DNA from: Fibrobacter succinogenes
GTDB taxonomy: Bacteria > Fibrobacterota > Fibrobacteria > Fibrobacterales > Fibrobacteraceae
Assembly: GCF_902779965.1 (NCBI RefSeq)
Contig: NZ_CACZDK010000006.1
Span: 1-64,000, forward strand
Direction of reading: 5' to 3'
Length of the DNA stretch: 64,000 nt
Shown: positions 49,246 through 58,108 of the stretch, in pieces
Numbering within the stretch: position 1 is the first letter of the stretch
How the letters are laid out: every line of letters begins with the position of its first letter
Translations under genes and position numbers: made by a program
Notes under the pieces: model-generated
The model's database searches: none
Told to the model about the DNA's origin: nothing
The model's input: the letters and a program-made list of their open reading frames with translations, nothing else

Positions 49246-50721
49246 ATGTTCACTGCTATTGATTGGATAGTTCTCTTCGCTTACTTGCTCCTCTCGCTTG
49301 CGATTGGACTCTGGGTTTCTCGCGGCAACAAGAACCTCAAGGAATATATGTTCGGCGGTGGCTCCATGCCGTGGGTGGCCGTGGGCATCAGCCTAATCGC
49401 GACATCCGTGAGTGCAACGACGTTCCTGGGCGCGCCTGCCGACGTCTATGGCGACGACATGACGTTTTTGATGTTCCAGATTGGCGCCTTGCTCAGCATT
49501 TTCGTGGTGGGTTTTGTGTTCATTCCGCGATTCCGCACGTCGGGCATTTCCAGCGCTTATGAACTTTTCGAAGTGCGTTTCGGGAGCAAGTCGGTGCGCC
49601 GCTTGGCTGCGATTTTTTACTGCTTGCATTTGCTGCTCCGCACGGGAATTTTACTTTATGCGCCATCGCTTGTGCTTGCGCAGATTTTGCACATCGACTT
49701 GAAACTTGCAATTATCGTCTCGGCGGCGGTCGCCATTTTCTACACGTGGTTTGGCGGCATCAAGGCGGTCATCTGGACCGATGTTATGCAGTTTGTGGTG
49801 TTCTTTGGCGGTGGCGCGTTGGTGCTTTTGCTTATTGCAAATGCAGTGGGTGGCTTTGGCGAAATGGCAACTCTCGCAAGCGAAGCGGGCAAGACGCGTT
49901 GGTGGAATGCGTCGATGGATGTTTCTAATGCGCGCACGCTCATCTCGGCGGGTTTTGCGTATGCCATTCTTGAAATCGCCATTCGCGGTTGTGATCAGCA
50001 GTTCGTGCAGCGCTACCTCAGCTGCAAGGACGTGAAGGCGGCGAACCGTTCAAGCATCCTTTCGATGGTGCTCGGTTGCGCGGTCTCGATTCTCTTTTAT
50101 TGGGTGGGCGCCGCTCTTTATGTTTATTACAACGTTTCGAAAGTGGCTACAGTTCCGGCGGGCATCGGGCAGAATGACGTATTCCCGTACTTTATCGTGA
50201 ACGGGCTTCCGGTCGGTGTGACGGGCTTGATTGTCGCTGCGATTTGTGCGGCGGCCATGAGTAGCCTTTCGGGTGCCATCAATTCGCTTAGCAATACTTC
50301 GGAACACGATTTTCTCGGTTGGGATGAATCCGCGGGAATGGGCGGTCTCAAGCGCGCTAAAATCTGGACGGTTATTTGGGGCGTGCTCGGCGTGTTCTTT
50401 GCGCTATTCGCGGCAACGCAGCAGGGGAGCCTCCTCAAGAACGCCCTCTTCTTTACAGGACTCTTTACCGGCCCGCTCCTTGGCATGTTCCTCCTCGCGT
50501 TCTTCGTGAAGAATCTCAAAAGCTGGCAAGTCATTACCGCCGTTATTTGCGGCATGGTAAGCCTCGTACTTATCCAGGGAATCCCTGCATTTCATGTGCC
50601 TGCGGTTTTTGAAAAAACGTTCAGCTGGCCGTGGATGCCCTTCATCAGCATGACCACGACAATTGTGGTGGCGGTGGTGTTGAAGTTTGTGTCGCCCCTT
50701 GTTTGCGCAAAACGCGGATGA
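49246..50721 (+). CDS. Sodium:solute symporter family protein
   Basis: A 491-aa membrane protein with about 13 helices and LeuT-like SSS-family features: YLLLSLAIGLWVSRGNKNLK, the family loop YMFGGGSMPWVAVGISLIAT, the sodium-site segment TSVSATTFLGAPADVYGDD and FYTWFGGIKAVIWTDVMQF. Further markers are RGCDQQFVQRYLSCKDVKAA and AAMSSLSGAINSLS. It resembles the sialic-acid/sugar/pantothenate branch, but the substrate cannot be read. The sequence before ATG 49246 is a repeat with no Shine-Dalgarno motif. A small membrane-protein gene overlaps its stop (ATGA). Confidence 0.88.
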   Translation: MFTAIDWIVLFAYLLLSLAIGLWVSRGNKNLKEYMFGGGSMPWVAVGISLIATSVSATTFLGAPADVYGDDMTFLMFQIGALLSIFVVGFVFIPRFRTSGISSAYELFEVRFGSKSVRRLAAIFYCLHLLLRTGILLYAPSLVLAQILHIDLKLAIIVSAAVAIFYTWFGGIKAVIWTDVMQFVVFFGGGALVLLLIANAVGGFGEMATLASEAGKTRWWNASMDVSNARTLISAGFAYAILEIAIRGCDQQFVQRYLSCKDVKAANRSSILSMVLGCAVSILFYWVGAALYVYYNVSKVATVPAGIGQNDVFPYFIVNGLPVGVTGLIVAAICAAAMSSLSGAINSLSNTSEHDFLGWDESAGMGGLKRAKIWTVIWGVLGVFFALFAATQQGSLLKNALFFTGLFTGPLLGMFLLAFFVKNLKSWQVITAVICGMVSLVLIQGIPAFHVPAVFEKTFSWPWMPFISMTTTIVVAVVLKFVSPLVCAKRG

Positions 50722-51020
50722 TAGTTCTTTATTTCTTAATCAGTATTCCTTTTATAGCGTTGTTTGTACTGCTTGTAAAGGCTCATGATTATGTCACGGA
50801 TAAGAAATGGGATTTTGTATTGCTTCTTTTACGGCTATTGAGTAGTGTCGTTGTATTGGGATCTTTTGGTGGTCCCATTTTGGTCAGTATATATTTGACA
50901 AATCTGGTAGATCCGGATTTTGTTTATGGGGTGCGGTGGTATAGTTCTACTATAGTCTTTTTAGGGAATATGATATATACTTTTATTTATGTTTACAAGC
51001 ATAATAGAGTTTTGTGGTGA
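50718..51020 (+). CDS. Small three-helix membrane protein
   Basis: A 100-aa protein, start ATG 50718 overlapping the symporter stop by 4 bp. Three hydrophobic segments are visible: VLYFLISIPFIALFVLLVKA, FVLLLLRLLSSVVVLGSFGG / PILVSIYL, and TIVFLGNMIYTFIYVYKH. The longer frame from 50631 lies within the symporter gene and is not used. No family is recognised. Coupling suggests an accessory role to the transporter, but the composition is more AT-rich than the symporter, so it may be an unrelated gene. Confidence 0.55.
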   Translation: MIVLYFLISIPFIALFVLLVKAHDYVTDKKWDFVLLLLRLLSSVVVLGSFGGPILVSIYLTNLVDPDFVYGVRWYSSTIVFLGNMIYTFIYVYKHNRVLW

Positions 51021-51166
51021 ACAAGGTCGGAAAAGATTACCAAAACTCGCTCTAATTAGCCACTTTTGGAAAAGATTTTTTTAGAGATTGCAAATCGCGT
51101 CTTTGCCGTAAAGTTTATTTTTCCGAATTGCGGTAACGAAATTAAGTAGTTTATCGTAGAATGAAT

Positions 51167-51197
51167 TCCGCAGGATTACCCACTTGCGGATTTTTTT
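51167..51197 (+). terminator. Terminator upstream of the lipoprotein pair
   Basis: TCCGCA/TGCGGA stem (6 bp), 12-nt loop, then seven T residues. The about 45 nt before it (ATTAAGTAGTTTATCGTAGA, then ATGAATTCCGCAGG) are repeated almost exactly at 52591-52626, where a second terminator lies. Confidence 0.75.
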
Positions 51198-51213
51198 ATA
51201 CATTATGTTTTGT

Positions 51214-51840
51214 ATGATTAAGAATTTGTTTTTAATATCGCTGTCTGTTCTGCTCTCATCGTGCTTTAGTTATTATGACAAAGCAGAACGATTGGCTGTG
51301 ATGGGAATTATTGATAGTGATAATGATAGAAAAAATAATTATGATCTCGGTGAAACCTTAGATTATACGTTGGTGTACCGGTTTAATGGAGATACTGCTG
51401 ATGTTCCTATTCTGTTGATGGTTGAAAAGGATGAAAATGGTGCTGTTCAAAAAGTGATAAAAAGATTTTTTCGAGGCTTTTGTAATGTGGTATTTCCTGC
51501 TATGGATGTGTTTGGTTGTGGATACATTTTGAGAGGTAAAGTTAATGTGGAAGTATTTCTGAAAAGTGTAGTAACGGGGCACAGTATTTTGTTAGCGAAA
51601 AAGACTATTGATATGGATGCCTATTATCGTTCTGTTTTACTCACGCAGGTATATTTGGGGACTGATACTGCAAAATATAGAAACAGGTTGAATTTTAATA
51701 TTGATTGGAGTAAAATGAAGCCGATTGTATTTGAAGGTGCAAATGATACTCTTTACCATTATACTGCATGGTATTGGGATAAAAGAGAAAAGTATGAAAA
51801 CAATCTCATTGAAGACCGATTTTTTGTTGAAATTCCATAA
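51214..51840 (+). CDS. Lipoprotein of unknown function (copy 1 of a paralogous pair)
   Basis: A 208-aa lipoprotein. The signal peptide MIKNLFLISLSVLLSSC places the lipid on Cys17. The mature region has LDYTLVYRFNGDTAD, a central VFGCGYILRGKVNVEVFLKS, and a conserved end SVLLTQVYLGTDTAKYRNRL, then TLYHYTAWYWDKRE. I chose ATG 51214 because the paralogue starts at the equivalent place (MVKCLFLIVLSFLLTSC); ATG 51205 is also possible. It is AT-rich compared with housekeeping genes in the window. No known domain. Confidence 0.65.
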   Translation: MIKNLFLISLSVLLSSCFSYYDKAERLAVMGIIDSDNDRKNNYDLGETLDYTLVYRFNGDTADVPILLMVEKDENGAVQKVIKRFFRGFCNVVFPAMDVFGCGYILRGKVNVEVFLKSVVTGHSILLAKKTIDMDAYYRSVLLTQVYLGTDTAKYRNRLNFNIDWSKMKPIVFEGANDTLYHYTAWYWDKREKYENNLIEDRFFVEIP

Positions 51841-51882
51841 TTTTTTTTATTTTAATGTAAAATTTCAAAAAAAGGATTTAAC

Positions 51883-51957
51883 ATGAAATTTAAAATTATT
51901 ATTGTTGAAGCTTTCCTTTTTATTCCATGGGCTTATAGAAATTATTGGTCTTATTGA
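51883..51957 (+). other. 24-codon ORF with ribosome binding site just upstream of lipoprotein copy 2
   Basis: AAAAAAGGATTTAAC precedes ATG 51883; the frame (MKFKIIIVEAFLFIPWAYRN, then YWSY) ends 1 nt before the ATG of the second lipoprotein. It has a better ribosome binding site than that gene. It may be a leader peptide that couples translation, or a decayed 5' end. Weak evidence. Confidence 0.3.
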
Positions 51958-51958
51958 T

Positions 51959-52562
51959 ATGGTTAAATGTTTATTTCTGATAGTATTGTCCTTTTTACTA
52001 ACGTCCTGCTTTTATTACAATAATGCTGAACGGATGTTTGTTTGGGGCTATTTAGATGGCCCCAGAGAGATTTTCGATGATTATTCTTTAGAATATGTTC
52101 TTAATGATAAAAATGTAAGTCCAGACTTTTATATGACTTATCGGGATTTAAATTATGATTGGAATGAAAATGGTCGAATAAAAGCTTTTGAAAAAAAAAT
52201 ACTGTAATAGGCGATTCTCTGGCAGTGATGTTTTTAATTGTGGCTCTCCGTTGACGGGTAAAGCCAACTTTGATATTTTTTTAAAGAATGAAAAAAATGG
52301 AAACCGTATTTTGCTTGCTAAAAAGACCATTAATATGGATGGCTATTTTCGATCTGTTTTGTTAACGCAAGTGTATTTTGGAACTGATAAAGAGCAATAC
52401 AAGTATAGAACCGATCGTAATATTGATTGGAATAAAGTGGAGCCAATCGTTTTTCCAAATACAAACGATACTCTTTATCATTATACCGCATGGTATTGGG
52501 ATAAAAGAGATTCTTATGAAAAATATTCCCCAAACGAAAAATATTTTGTAGAAATCCCGTAA
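51959..52562 (+). pseudogene. Lipoprotein paralogue (copy 2) frameshifted at an A9 tract
   Basis: Frame 1 (51959-52207) gives MVKCLFLIVLSFLLTSC with lipobox Cys17, then ends soon after nine A residues at 52191-52199. Frame 2 (to 52562) continues VFNCGSPLTGKANFDIFLKN, SVLLTQVYFGTDKEQYKYRT and LYHYTAWYWDKRD, aligning along its length with copy 1. With eight A residues the two frames would join as IKAFEKKYCNRRF. So either the gene is broken, or slippage at the A tract switches it on and off, or a base was miscounted. Confidence 0.75.
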
Positions 52563-52618
52563 ATATTATTTTTCTGAATTGCAACTAAGAAATTAAGTAG
52601 TTTATCGTTGAATGAATT

Positions 52619-52650
52619 CCGCAGGGATGATTCGCCTGCGTTTTTTTTTT
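52619..52650 (+). terminator. Terminator of the lipoprotein pair
   Basis: CCGCAGG/CCTGCG stem (6 bp) with loop GATGATTCG and ten T residues. The sequence leading into it duplicates that before the terminator at 51167. Confidence 0.85.
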
Positions 52651-52677
52651 GTGGATGTTTTGAAAAAGGAGAAATAT

Positions 52678-54129
52678 ATGCAGAACAAGGTCTCGTACAT
52701 CGTTATCATTGTACTTGCTTTCGTGTGCCTGATTCTTTCGATGAAACTCGGGCGTGATGACCTGGCGAACAAGGGGGATGCTGCGGCATCGACAGCTCCT
52801 GAGGTTGCGAGCGAACAGGCTAAAGTCAAGGACGGCTGGAATGTCATTTCTCTTTCGACGAGCGAACAAGAAATGTTTCTCGCTGACGAGTATAAGATAA
52901 CGTTCAAGATTGTTCAAAAGCATAAGGAAAAGAGCCGCGCTTTTAGCTTGCTGAACGAAAGCCGAGAAAAGGTTCTTTTGATGCTCAAGGAATTGAATGT
53001 CGATAAATCAAACTACGATCTCTATTCGATGAGCATTTCTAGTGATTTCGAACGTCGCAACAATGGCAAGAGGGTTAAGGTGGGCTATGATGCCAGACAG
53101 GGAGTCGAGATAAAGCTTCCGAACAAGTCCCTTAGCGATGCGGTTGGGCGTAAACTTGCAACTCTTGATTTTATTGATGATTTTGAGACAGTTGGCGTAT
53201 TGAAAAATGCGGATTCGTTAGAGGTTGAAACGATAAAGCGTACATGTAAGAAAGTGCTGAAACAGGCCGATGTATATGCCCGGAGCGTCGGGGCTACGGC
53301 GGGGAGAATTCTAGCTGCCGAAGGCAATTCCAACGTTAAAGAGTATGCTAGCTATTCGGATTCTGTTGGCATCCGCGCAGAATTGAATGTGTCTGTGCAG
53401 CTAAAGGGACGTGATGAACCCAAGCAATCTTATGTCCAGGTGAGTCAGGAAGAATCGAAGAAATTCTTGGCGGATCTGTTTACGATTTCTGCAGGGGCTG
53501 TCGTAGATGGCGATGACAGAGAGAAAATTTACGGTCAGGTGGGGCTTGTGAAGGATTCCATTGTGGCTCTTGCCAGAAATCTGGGTGTCGCGGAATCTGA
53601 AATAGATGTCCATACGGCAAGGATAGGTATTAAATCCCGATGGGAATTTACGAACAACGAGTCTAAAAAGAATCGTTTTAGGGCTCGCCAGTTTGTGACC
53701 GTCAGTTTTACGTCCAAGCAGGATGCGGCCGCATTCTTGGCGGAAGTCGGTGGCGCCGAAAATGTGACTGTTGGTGATGTTCGTTCTGTATTGAAAAATC
53801 GCGATTCTCTTGAGGTCCTCGTGACTGAAATTGCTGGGCGTAAGGCCATGGCTCGTGCGCATGCGATTGCCGAAGGCTTTGGTGGCAAGGTGGGCGATGT
53901 CGTGTATGTGGGGAACAACACGTCTTACGATTACAATGTGGTTAACGAGATTTCTTATGAATCCAGTGCTAGAGGCAAGAGCGTGCTTGGGAACAGCCGT
54001 GGAATTTCGAATGGCGCTTATTTTGATGGAGGTTTGGCCGGTCTTTTGGGGGGTGCCGATGTTTCGGGCATGATTGCCGATTCCGTCGAGGTCAGTTCTC
54101 GCGTCAATGTGATTGCGGAACTCAAGTAA
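52678..54129 (+). CDS. Membrane-anchored protein with two SIMPL domains
   Basis: A 483-aa protein. The N-terminal anchor helix is VSYIVIIVLAFVCLILSMKL. The periplasmic part holds two similar SIMPL (DUF541-like) domains: about residues 55-255, starting WNVISLSTSEQEMFLADEYK, and about 258-483, starting YVQVSQEESKKFLADLFTIS. Both contain the 'KNADSLEVETIKRTCKKVLK' / 'KNRDSLEVLVTEIAGRKAMA' helix and end in a D-S-V-x-V/I-x-A-E-L pattern. SIMPL proteins form oligomeric periplasmic assemblies of poorly known function. ATG 52678 follows AAAAGGAG. A one-domain relative follows at 54198. Confidence 0.78.
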   Translation: MQNKVSYIVIIVLAFVCLILSMKLGRDDLANKGDAAASTAPEVASEQAKVKDGWNVISLSTSEQEMFLADEYKITFKIVQKHKEKSRAFSLLNESREKVLLMLKELNVDKSNYDLYSMSISSDFERRNNGKRVKVGYDARQGVEIKLPNKSLSDAVGRKLATLDFIDDFETVGVLKNADSLEVETIKRTCKKVLKQADVYARSVGATAGRILAAEGNSNVKEYASYSDSVGIRAELNVSVQLKGRDEPKQSYVQVSQEESKKFLADLFTISAGAVVDGDDREKIYGQVGLVKDSIVALARNLGVAESEIDVHTARIGIKSRWEFTNNESKKNRFRARQFVTVSFTSKQDAAAFLAEVGGAENVTVGDVRSVLKNRDSLEVLVTEIAGRKAMARAHAIAEGFGGKVGDVVYVGNNTSYDYNVVNEISYESSARGKSVLGNSRGISNGAYFDGGLAGLLGGADVSGMIADSVEVSSRVNVIAELK

Positions 54130-54197
54130 TGTGGTCTTTCGTCTAGAAAATGACTATTTTAAGTTCATAAAAGTTGAACCAATAAAAAAGGGGTAAA

Positions 54198-54995
54198 ATG
54201 ATGATGCAAAAAATGCTCAATATCATCTATCTCATCGTTCTTGTTGTGTGCGTGTGCTTGATTATTCGCGTATTCAATGCGCAACCGGCAAGCGTTCCTG
54301 CAGTTACAACCTCCAATGCCAATGGCACTACGGCAATCGATGTGCCGCACATCGAAGTCTCGGCGTCCGAAACCAAGAAGTTTGCCGCCGACAAGTTCGA
54401 GATGGGCTTTAGCCTCGAAATCCGCGGTAAGGATAAAGAAGCTGTTTCCAAGCGCTTGGCGGAACGCCGCTCGGTGATTTTCGAGAATGTGAAATCGCTC
54501 GACATTCCGCAATCGGACGTGGAACAGAACAGCATTGACATTCGCAAGGAATGGTCTTATCGCAACAGCAAGCGCGAACTCGTTGGCTATGTGGCCACGC
54601 AGAATTTTGTGATTACGGTGAACCGAAAGATTGATGCTGCTGCTCTTGTGCAGGCTCTTTCTTCGGAAGCGGATGTTGAAATTCATCGCACGTCGGCACA
54701 GCTCAAGGACGTGGATGGCGTGCAATCTAAGGTCATCAAGGCTGTAGGCGAGAAGGCTAAGGCCAAAGCAAAGGATTACGCCGAAGGCGTTGGGGCAAAG
54801 ATTGGCCGCGTGTTGCAAATCAATGGCGAAGGCGGCGGAGTTTACTACAGGCCAATGCGCTTGCGCACGAATGGCGTTATGATGGCGAAAAGCGTGATGA
54901 TGGATGGCGCTGCAGAAGCTGTTCCCGACGAAAGCGCTATTGCTGATTCCGTCGAGGTCAGCGCTTCTGTTCAAGTTGTTTTTGAACTAAAGTAA
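54198..54995 (+). CDS. SIMPL domain-containing protein
   Basis: A 265-aa protein with an N-terminal anchor helix (MLNIIYLIVLVVCVCLIIRV) and one SIMPL domain: IEVSASETKKFAADKFEMGF, SIDIRKEWSYRNSKRELVGY, KAVGEKAKAKAKDYAEGVGA, and the end SVEVSASVQVVFELK. It is more conventional than its tandem-domain neighbour. RBS AAGGGG precedes ATG 54198. The gap of 68 nt to the preceding SIMPL gene has no terminator, so the two are probably co-transcribed. Its last 9 bp overlap the end of the convergent oxidoreductase gene. Confidence 0.82.
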   Translation: MMMQKMLNIIYLIVLVVCVCLIIRVFNAQPASVPAVTTSNANGTTAIDVPHIEVSASETKKFAADKFEMGFSLEIRGKDKEAVSKRLAERRSVIFENVKSLDIPQSDVEQNSIDIRKEWSYRNSKRELVGYVATQNFVITVNRKIDAAALVQALSSEADVEIHRTSAQLKDVDGVQSKVIKAVGEKAKAKAKDYAEGVGAKIGRVLQINGEGGGVYYRPMRLRTNGVMMAKSVMMDGAAEAVPDESAIADSVEVSASVQVVFELK

Positions 54996-55514
54996 TTCTA
55001 ACAAACTATTTTCGTAATCTTGGGCAGCCTTTTCGAGGGCTGCCTTTGGCATATCCGGGCCGCAGCCGTAAATGCCAAACGGTTTAAACCACTTCATGCC
55101 TGCTGCATTTGCGGTCATTTCGAACGGGATGAGCATTTCTTCGGCGGTGTAGCGGTTTAGGCCTTCGTGGGTGTAGTGCTCGGCGGCGGCGCCTGCGGTA
55201 AAGACTACGCGAACGGGCATGCCTTTCAAGAAGTTGTCGGCGCTGTACACGATCGGGCTCATGACTTGGTCTTGCCAGTCGCGCAAACTTGCCGGGCTGT
55301 TATACCAATATATAGGGAACTGCCAAACAATTGCTTTCGATTCGCGGAGCAATTTTTTTTCGGCTTCCAAGTCGAAGTAACCATTAACCCTGATTTTGTC
55401 AAGGTGGTGAAACACAAAATTGGGATTTTTTCTGTTGATATCCACTAAGTGTTTGTTGAACATGGAGTTAGAAATGTTCGGATGCGATAGAAGAATTGTG
55501 ATTTGATTGTTCAT
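54987..55514 (-). CDS. NAD(P)H-dependent flavodoxin-fold oxidoreductase
   Basis: A 175-aa protein of the flavodoxin_2 (NQO/MdaB/KefF-like) family. The N-terminal strand and phosphate loop ITILLSHPNISNSMFNKHLV are followed by KAIVWQFPIYWYNSPASLRD, which is the FMN-ring and quinone-site signature, then WQDQV. FTAGAAAEHYTHEGLNRYT follows the usual GG/GG-x-x-x-Y motif. It probably reduces quinones or similar electrophiles using FMN/FAD. I start at ATG 55514 (MNNQITILL); a longer frame from 55586 has no conserved residues. It is divergent from nrdD. Confidence 0.85.
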   Translation of the reverse strand: MNNQITILLSHPNISNSMFNKHLVDINRKNPNFVFHHLDKIRVNGYFDLEAEKKLLRESKAIVWQFPIYWYNSPASLRDWQDQVMSPIVYSADNFLKGMPVRVVFTAGAAAEHYTHEGLNRYTAEEMLIPFEMTANAAGMKWFKPFGIYGCGPDMPKAALEKAAQDYENSLLELL

Positions 55515-55580
55515 TATTTTTTTTCTGTTGATAAGTTGAGGAAATATTATAAAAAAATTACATAATACGTGCGAAAAATC

Positions 55581-55609
55581 TTCCAAAATGGTCCGTTATT
55601 TATTATACT
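55581..55609 (+). promoter_or_regulatory. Possible nrdD promoter
   Basis: TTCCAA (55581-55586), 17-nt spacer and TATACT (55604-55609). The -35 is weak (4 of 6). The predicted start of transcription lies among the candidate NrdR sites. Confidence 0.45.
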
Positions 55610-55670
55610 TGTAGTGTGGTTGATCTACATCTTGTGGGGGTGGTTCGACCTCAAGCACAAGATATAGTAA
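55602..55670 (+). promoter_or_regulatory. Candidate NrdR-box cluster before nrdD
   Basis: Compared with the published consensus ACAC(A/T)A(T/G)AT(A/C)T(A/T)GTGT, the site GCACAAGATATAGTAA (55655-55670) matches at 13 of 16 positions. GATCTACATCTTGTGG (55622-55637) matches at 11 on the minus strand, and ATTATACTTGTAGTGT (55602-55617) at 10. The two better sites are 33 bp apart centre to centre, near the roughly three-turn spacing usual for NrdR. The site is inferred by eye. Confidence 0.5.
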
Positions 55671-55725
55671 AATCGGAGGATTTTGACTATATTTGTGAAA
55701 AAGGGAATTGAAGGTTTTTTTGTAG

Positions 55726-58056
55726 ATGATTTTTACTGTCAAGAAGCGCGACGGCCGCGAAATGCCGTTCAATATCGAGAAGATTGCAGACGCTGTAATC
55801 AAAGCGTTTAGAGCCTCTGGCGAATTGGATGAACAGATTAAGGCCGCCCAAGCGCAAATGAATTTGCTTGGAAACGACGACCTTCTTACAAACGCTGCCC
55901 TCAAGGTTGCAGCCGAAGCTGTTGGGCATCTCGAAGCCGAAAACAAGACCAAGCCGGACATTGAAGAAATCCAGGACGCCGTTGAAAAGGCTTTGACCGA
56001 AGGTGGTTACGCCGATACTGCTAAGAGCTATATCTTGTATCGTGCCGAACGTACCCGCGTGCGCGAAGTCAATACTCGCCTCATGCAGACGCTTCATGAC
56101 ATTACGTTCAGCTCCGCCAAGGAATCTGACCTCAAGCGCGAAAACGCTAATATCGACGGCGATACCGCTATGGGTACGATGCTCAAGTATGGTAGCGAAT
56201 CCGCTAAGCATTTCTACACGATGATGATGCTCAAGCCGGAACACAGCCGCGCCCACATGGATGGCGACATTCACATCCATGACCTTGACTTCTATTCTTT
56301 GACGATGACTTGCTGCCAAATTGACCTCATTAAGTTGTTCAAGAATGGCTTCAATACGGGTCATGGTCACTTGCGCGAACCGAAGGATATTCGCAGTTAC
56401 GCCGCTCTTGCTGCAATCGCCATTCAGAGTAACCAGAACGATCAGCATGGTGGACAGTCCGTGCCGAACTTTGATTACGCTATGGCCGATGGCGTTCGCA
56501 TCACGTATCGCAAGGCTTACCTTTCGAACATGGTGAAGGCGCTTATCCTTTTGACGGGCAAGACCGAAGAAGAAATTTTGCCGGTGGTGAAAAAGCTTCA
56601 CACTGAAATGGCCGAAATGGGCATGGTCGCAACGCTTGTGCCGAATGAAAAGTTCCAGACAACTGAAGTCCACGAACTTTCCAAAACTTATGACGCCGAA
56701 ACGGTGAAGAACGCCCAGAAGTTTGCCGAAAAGATGGCTTTCGAAGAAACTGACAAGGCCACTTTCCAGGCTATGGAAGCTTTCGTGCACAACTTGAACT
56801 CCATGCACAGCCGTGCCGGTGCCCAGACTCCGTTTAGCAGCATCAACTACGGTATGTGTACGGAACCTGAAGCCCGCATGGTCATGAAGAACTTGCTCCT
56901 CACGACTGAAGAAGGCCTCGGCGGTGGCGAAACGGCTATCTTCCCGATCCAGATTTTCCGCGTCAAGGACGGCATCAACCTGAATCCGGGCGAACCGAAC
57001 TACGACTTGTTCAAGCTTGCCTGCCGCGTGAGCGCCAAGCGCCTGTTCCCGAACTTCAGCTTCCAGGACGCTCCGTACAACCTGCAGTACTACAAGCCGG
57101 GCCATCCGGAAACCGAAATTTCGTACATGGGCTGCCGTACCCGCGTGATTGGTAACCATTACGATCCGAGCCGCGAAATCTCTTATGGCCGTGGCAACTT
57201 GAGCTTTACCTCGATTAACCTCCCGCGTATCGCTATCAAGATGAAGTCCGTCGATTTGTTCTTCAAGGAACTCGACCGCATGATGCAACTCGTGAGCGAC
57301 CAGCTCATGGAACGCTTTGCTGTGCAGAGCCGCCGCAAGGTGAAAAACTTCCCGTTCCTCATGGGACAGGGCGTGTGGATTGATTCAGACAAGCTCGGCT
57401 GGGAAGATACCGTGGGCGAAGTCATCAAGCATGGTACGCTTTCCATTGGCTTTATCGGCCTTGCCGAAACGCTCGTGATGCTTACGGGCAAGCACCACGG
57501 CGAATCCGAAGCTTCACAGGAACTCGGCCTTAAGATTATCGGTCACATGCGCGAATTCTGCGACAAGGAATCCGAACGCTTGGGCCTCAACTTCAGCTTG
57601 CTTGCAACACCTGCTGAAGGCCTCTCGGGCCGCTTTGTGCGCATGGACAAGAAGAAGTTCGGCATTATCCCGGGCGTTACCGACCGCGATTACTATACGA
57701 ACTCTTTCCACGTGCCGGTTTACTATAGAATCTCGGCTTTCAAGAAGCTCTCGCTGGAAGCTCCGTACCACGCGCTCACGAACGCTGGCCACATCAGCTA
57801 CATCGAACTCGATGGCGACCCGACGCAGAATCTGGATGCTTTCGAAAAGATCGTGAAGCACATGGCAAAGGTCGGAATCGGTTACGGTTCTATCAACCAC
57901 CCTGTCGATCGCGACCCGGTTTGCGGATTCGTGGGCGTGATTGGCGATGTGTGCCCGCGCTGCGGACGTAGTGAAGGCCATGCCATCTCTTGCGAAAAGC
58001 TCGCTGAACTTAGAAAGAAATTCCCCGGAATGCCCGCATTCAGAGGGATTAGATAA
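55726..58056 (+). CDS. nrdD: Anaerobic ribonucleoside-triphosphate reductase, large part lacking the glycyl-radical segment
   Basis: A 776-aa class III ribonucleotide reductase. The N-terminal ATP cone is at about 1-105 (FTVKKRDGREMPFNIEKIAD). The catalytic barrel contains MDGDIHIHDLDFYSLTMTCC, QSNQNDQHGGQSVPNFDYAM, LGGGETAIFPIQIFRVKDG and GYGSINHPVDRDPVC. The zinc-site cysteines are Cys733, 743, 746 and 756. After the last cysteine the protein ends with KLAELRKKFPGMPAFRGIR. The R-x-x-G-Y-L loop that carries the glycyl radical is absent and lies instead in the ORF at 58222. It makes deoxyribonucleotides without oxygen, with formate as usual reductant and NrdG as activase. Confidence 0.93.
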   Translation: MIFTVKKRDGREMPFNIEKIADAVIKAFRASGELDEQIKAAQAQMNLLGNDDLLTNAALKVAAEAVGHLEAENKTKPDIEEIQDAVEKALTEGGYADTAKSYILYRAERTRVREVNTRLMQTLHDITFSSAKESDLKRENANIDGDTAMGTMLKYGSESAKHFYTMMMLKPEHSRAHMDGDIHIHDLDFYSLTMTCCQIDLIKLFKNGFNTGHGHLREPKDIRSYAALAAIAIQSNQNDQHGGQSVPNFDYAMADGVRITYRKAYLSNMVKALILLTGKTEEEILPVVKKLHTEMAEMGMVATLVPNEKFQTTEVHELSKTYDAETVKNAQKFAEKMAFEETDKATFQAMEAFVHNLNSMHSRAGAQTPFSSINYGMCTEPEARMVMKNLLLTTEEGLGGGETAIFPIQIFRVKDGINLNPGEPNYDLFKLACRVSAKRLFPNFSFQDAPYNLQYYKPGHPETEISYMGCRTRVIGNHYDPSREISYGRGNLSFTSINLPRIAIKMKSVDLFFKELDRMMQLVSDQLMERFAVQSRRKVKNFPFLMGQGVWIDSDKLGWEDTVGEVIKHGTLSIGFIGLAETLVMLTGKHHGESEASQELGLKIIGHMREFCDKESERLGLNFSLLATPAEGLSGRFVRMDKKKFGIIPGVTDRDYYTNSFHVPVYYRISAFKKLSLEAPYHALTNAGHISYIELDGDPTQNLDAFEKIVKHMAKVGIGYGSINHPVDRDPVCGFVGVIGDVCPRCGRSEGHAISCEKLAELRKKFPGMPAFRGIR

Positions 58057-58108
58057 TGAGTTAATCGTTCTGAGTTACTAGTTACTAGAAATTCGGAACT
58101 TAGATTTT

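Noticed and set aside
55687-57288. 533-aa minus-strand frame opposite nrdD
   Set aside because: Shadow of the nrdD reading frame, with no ribosome binding site or motifs.
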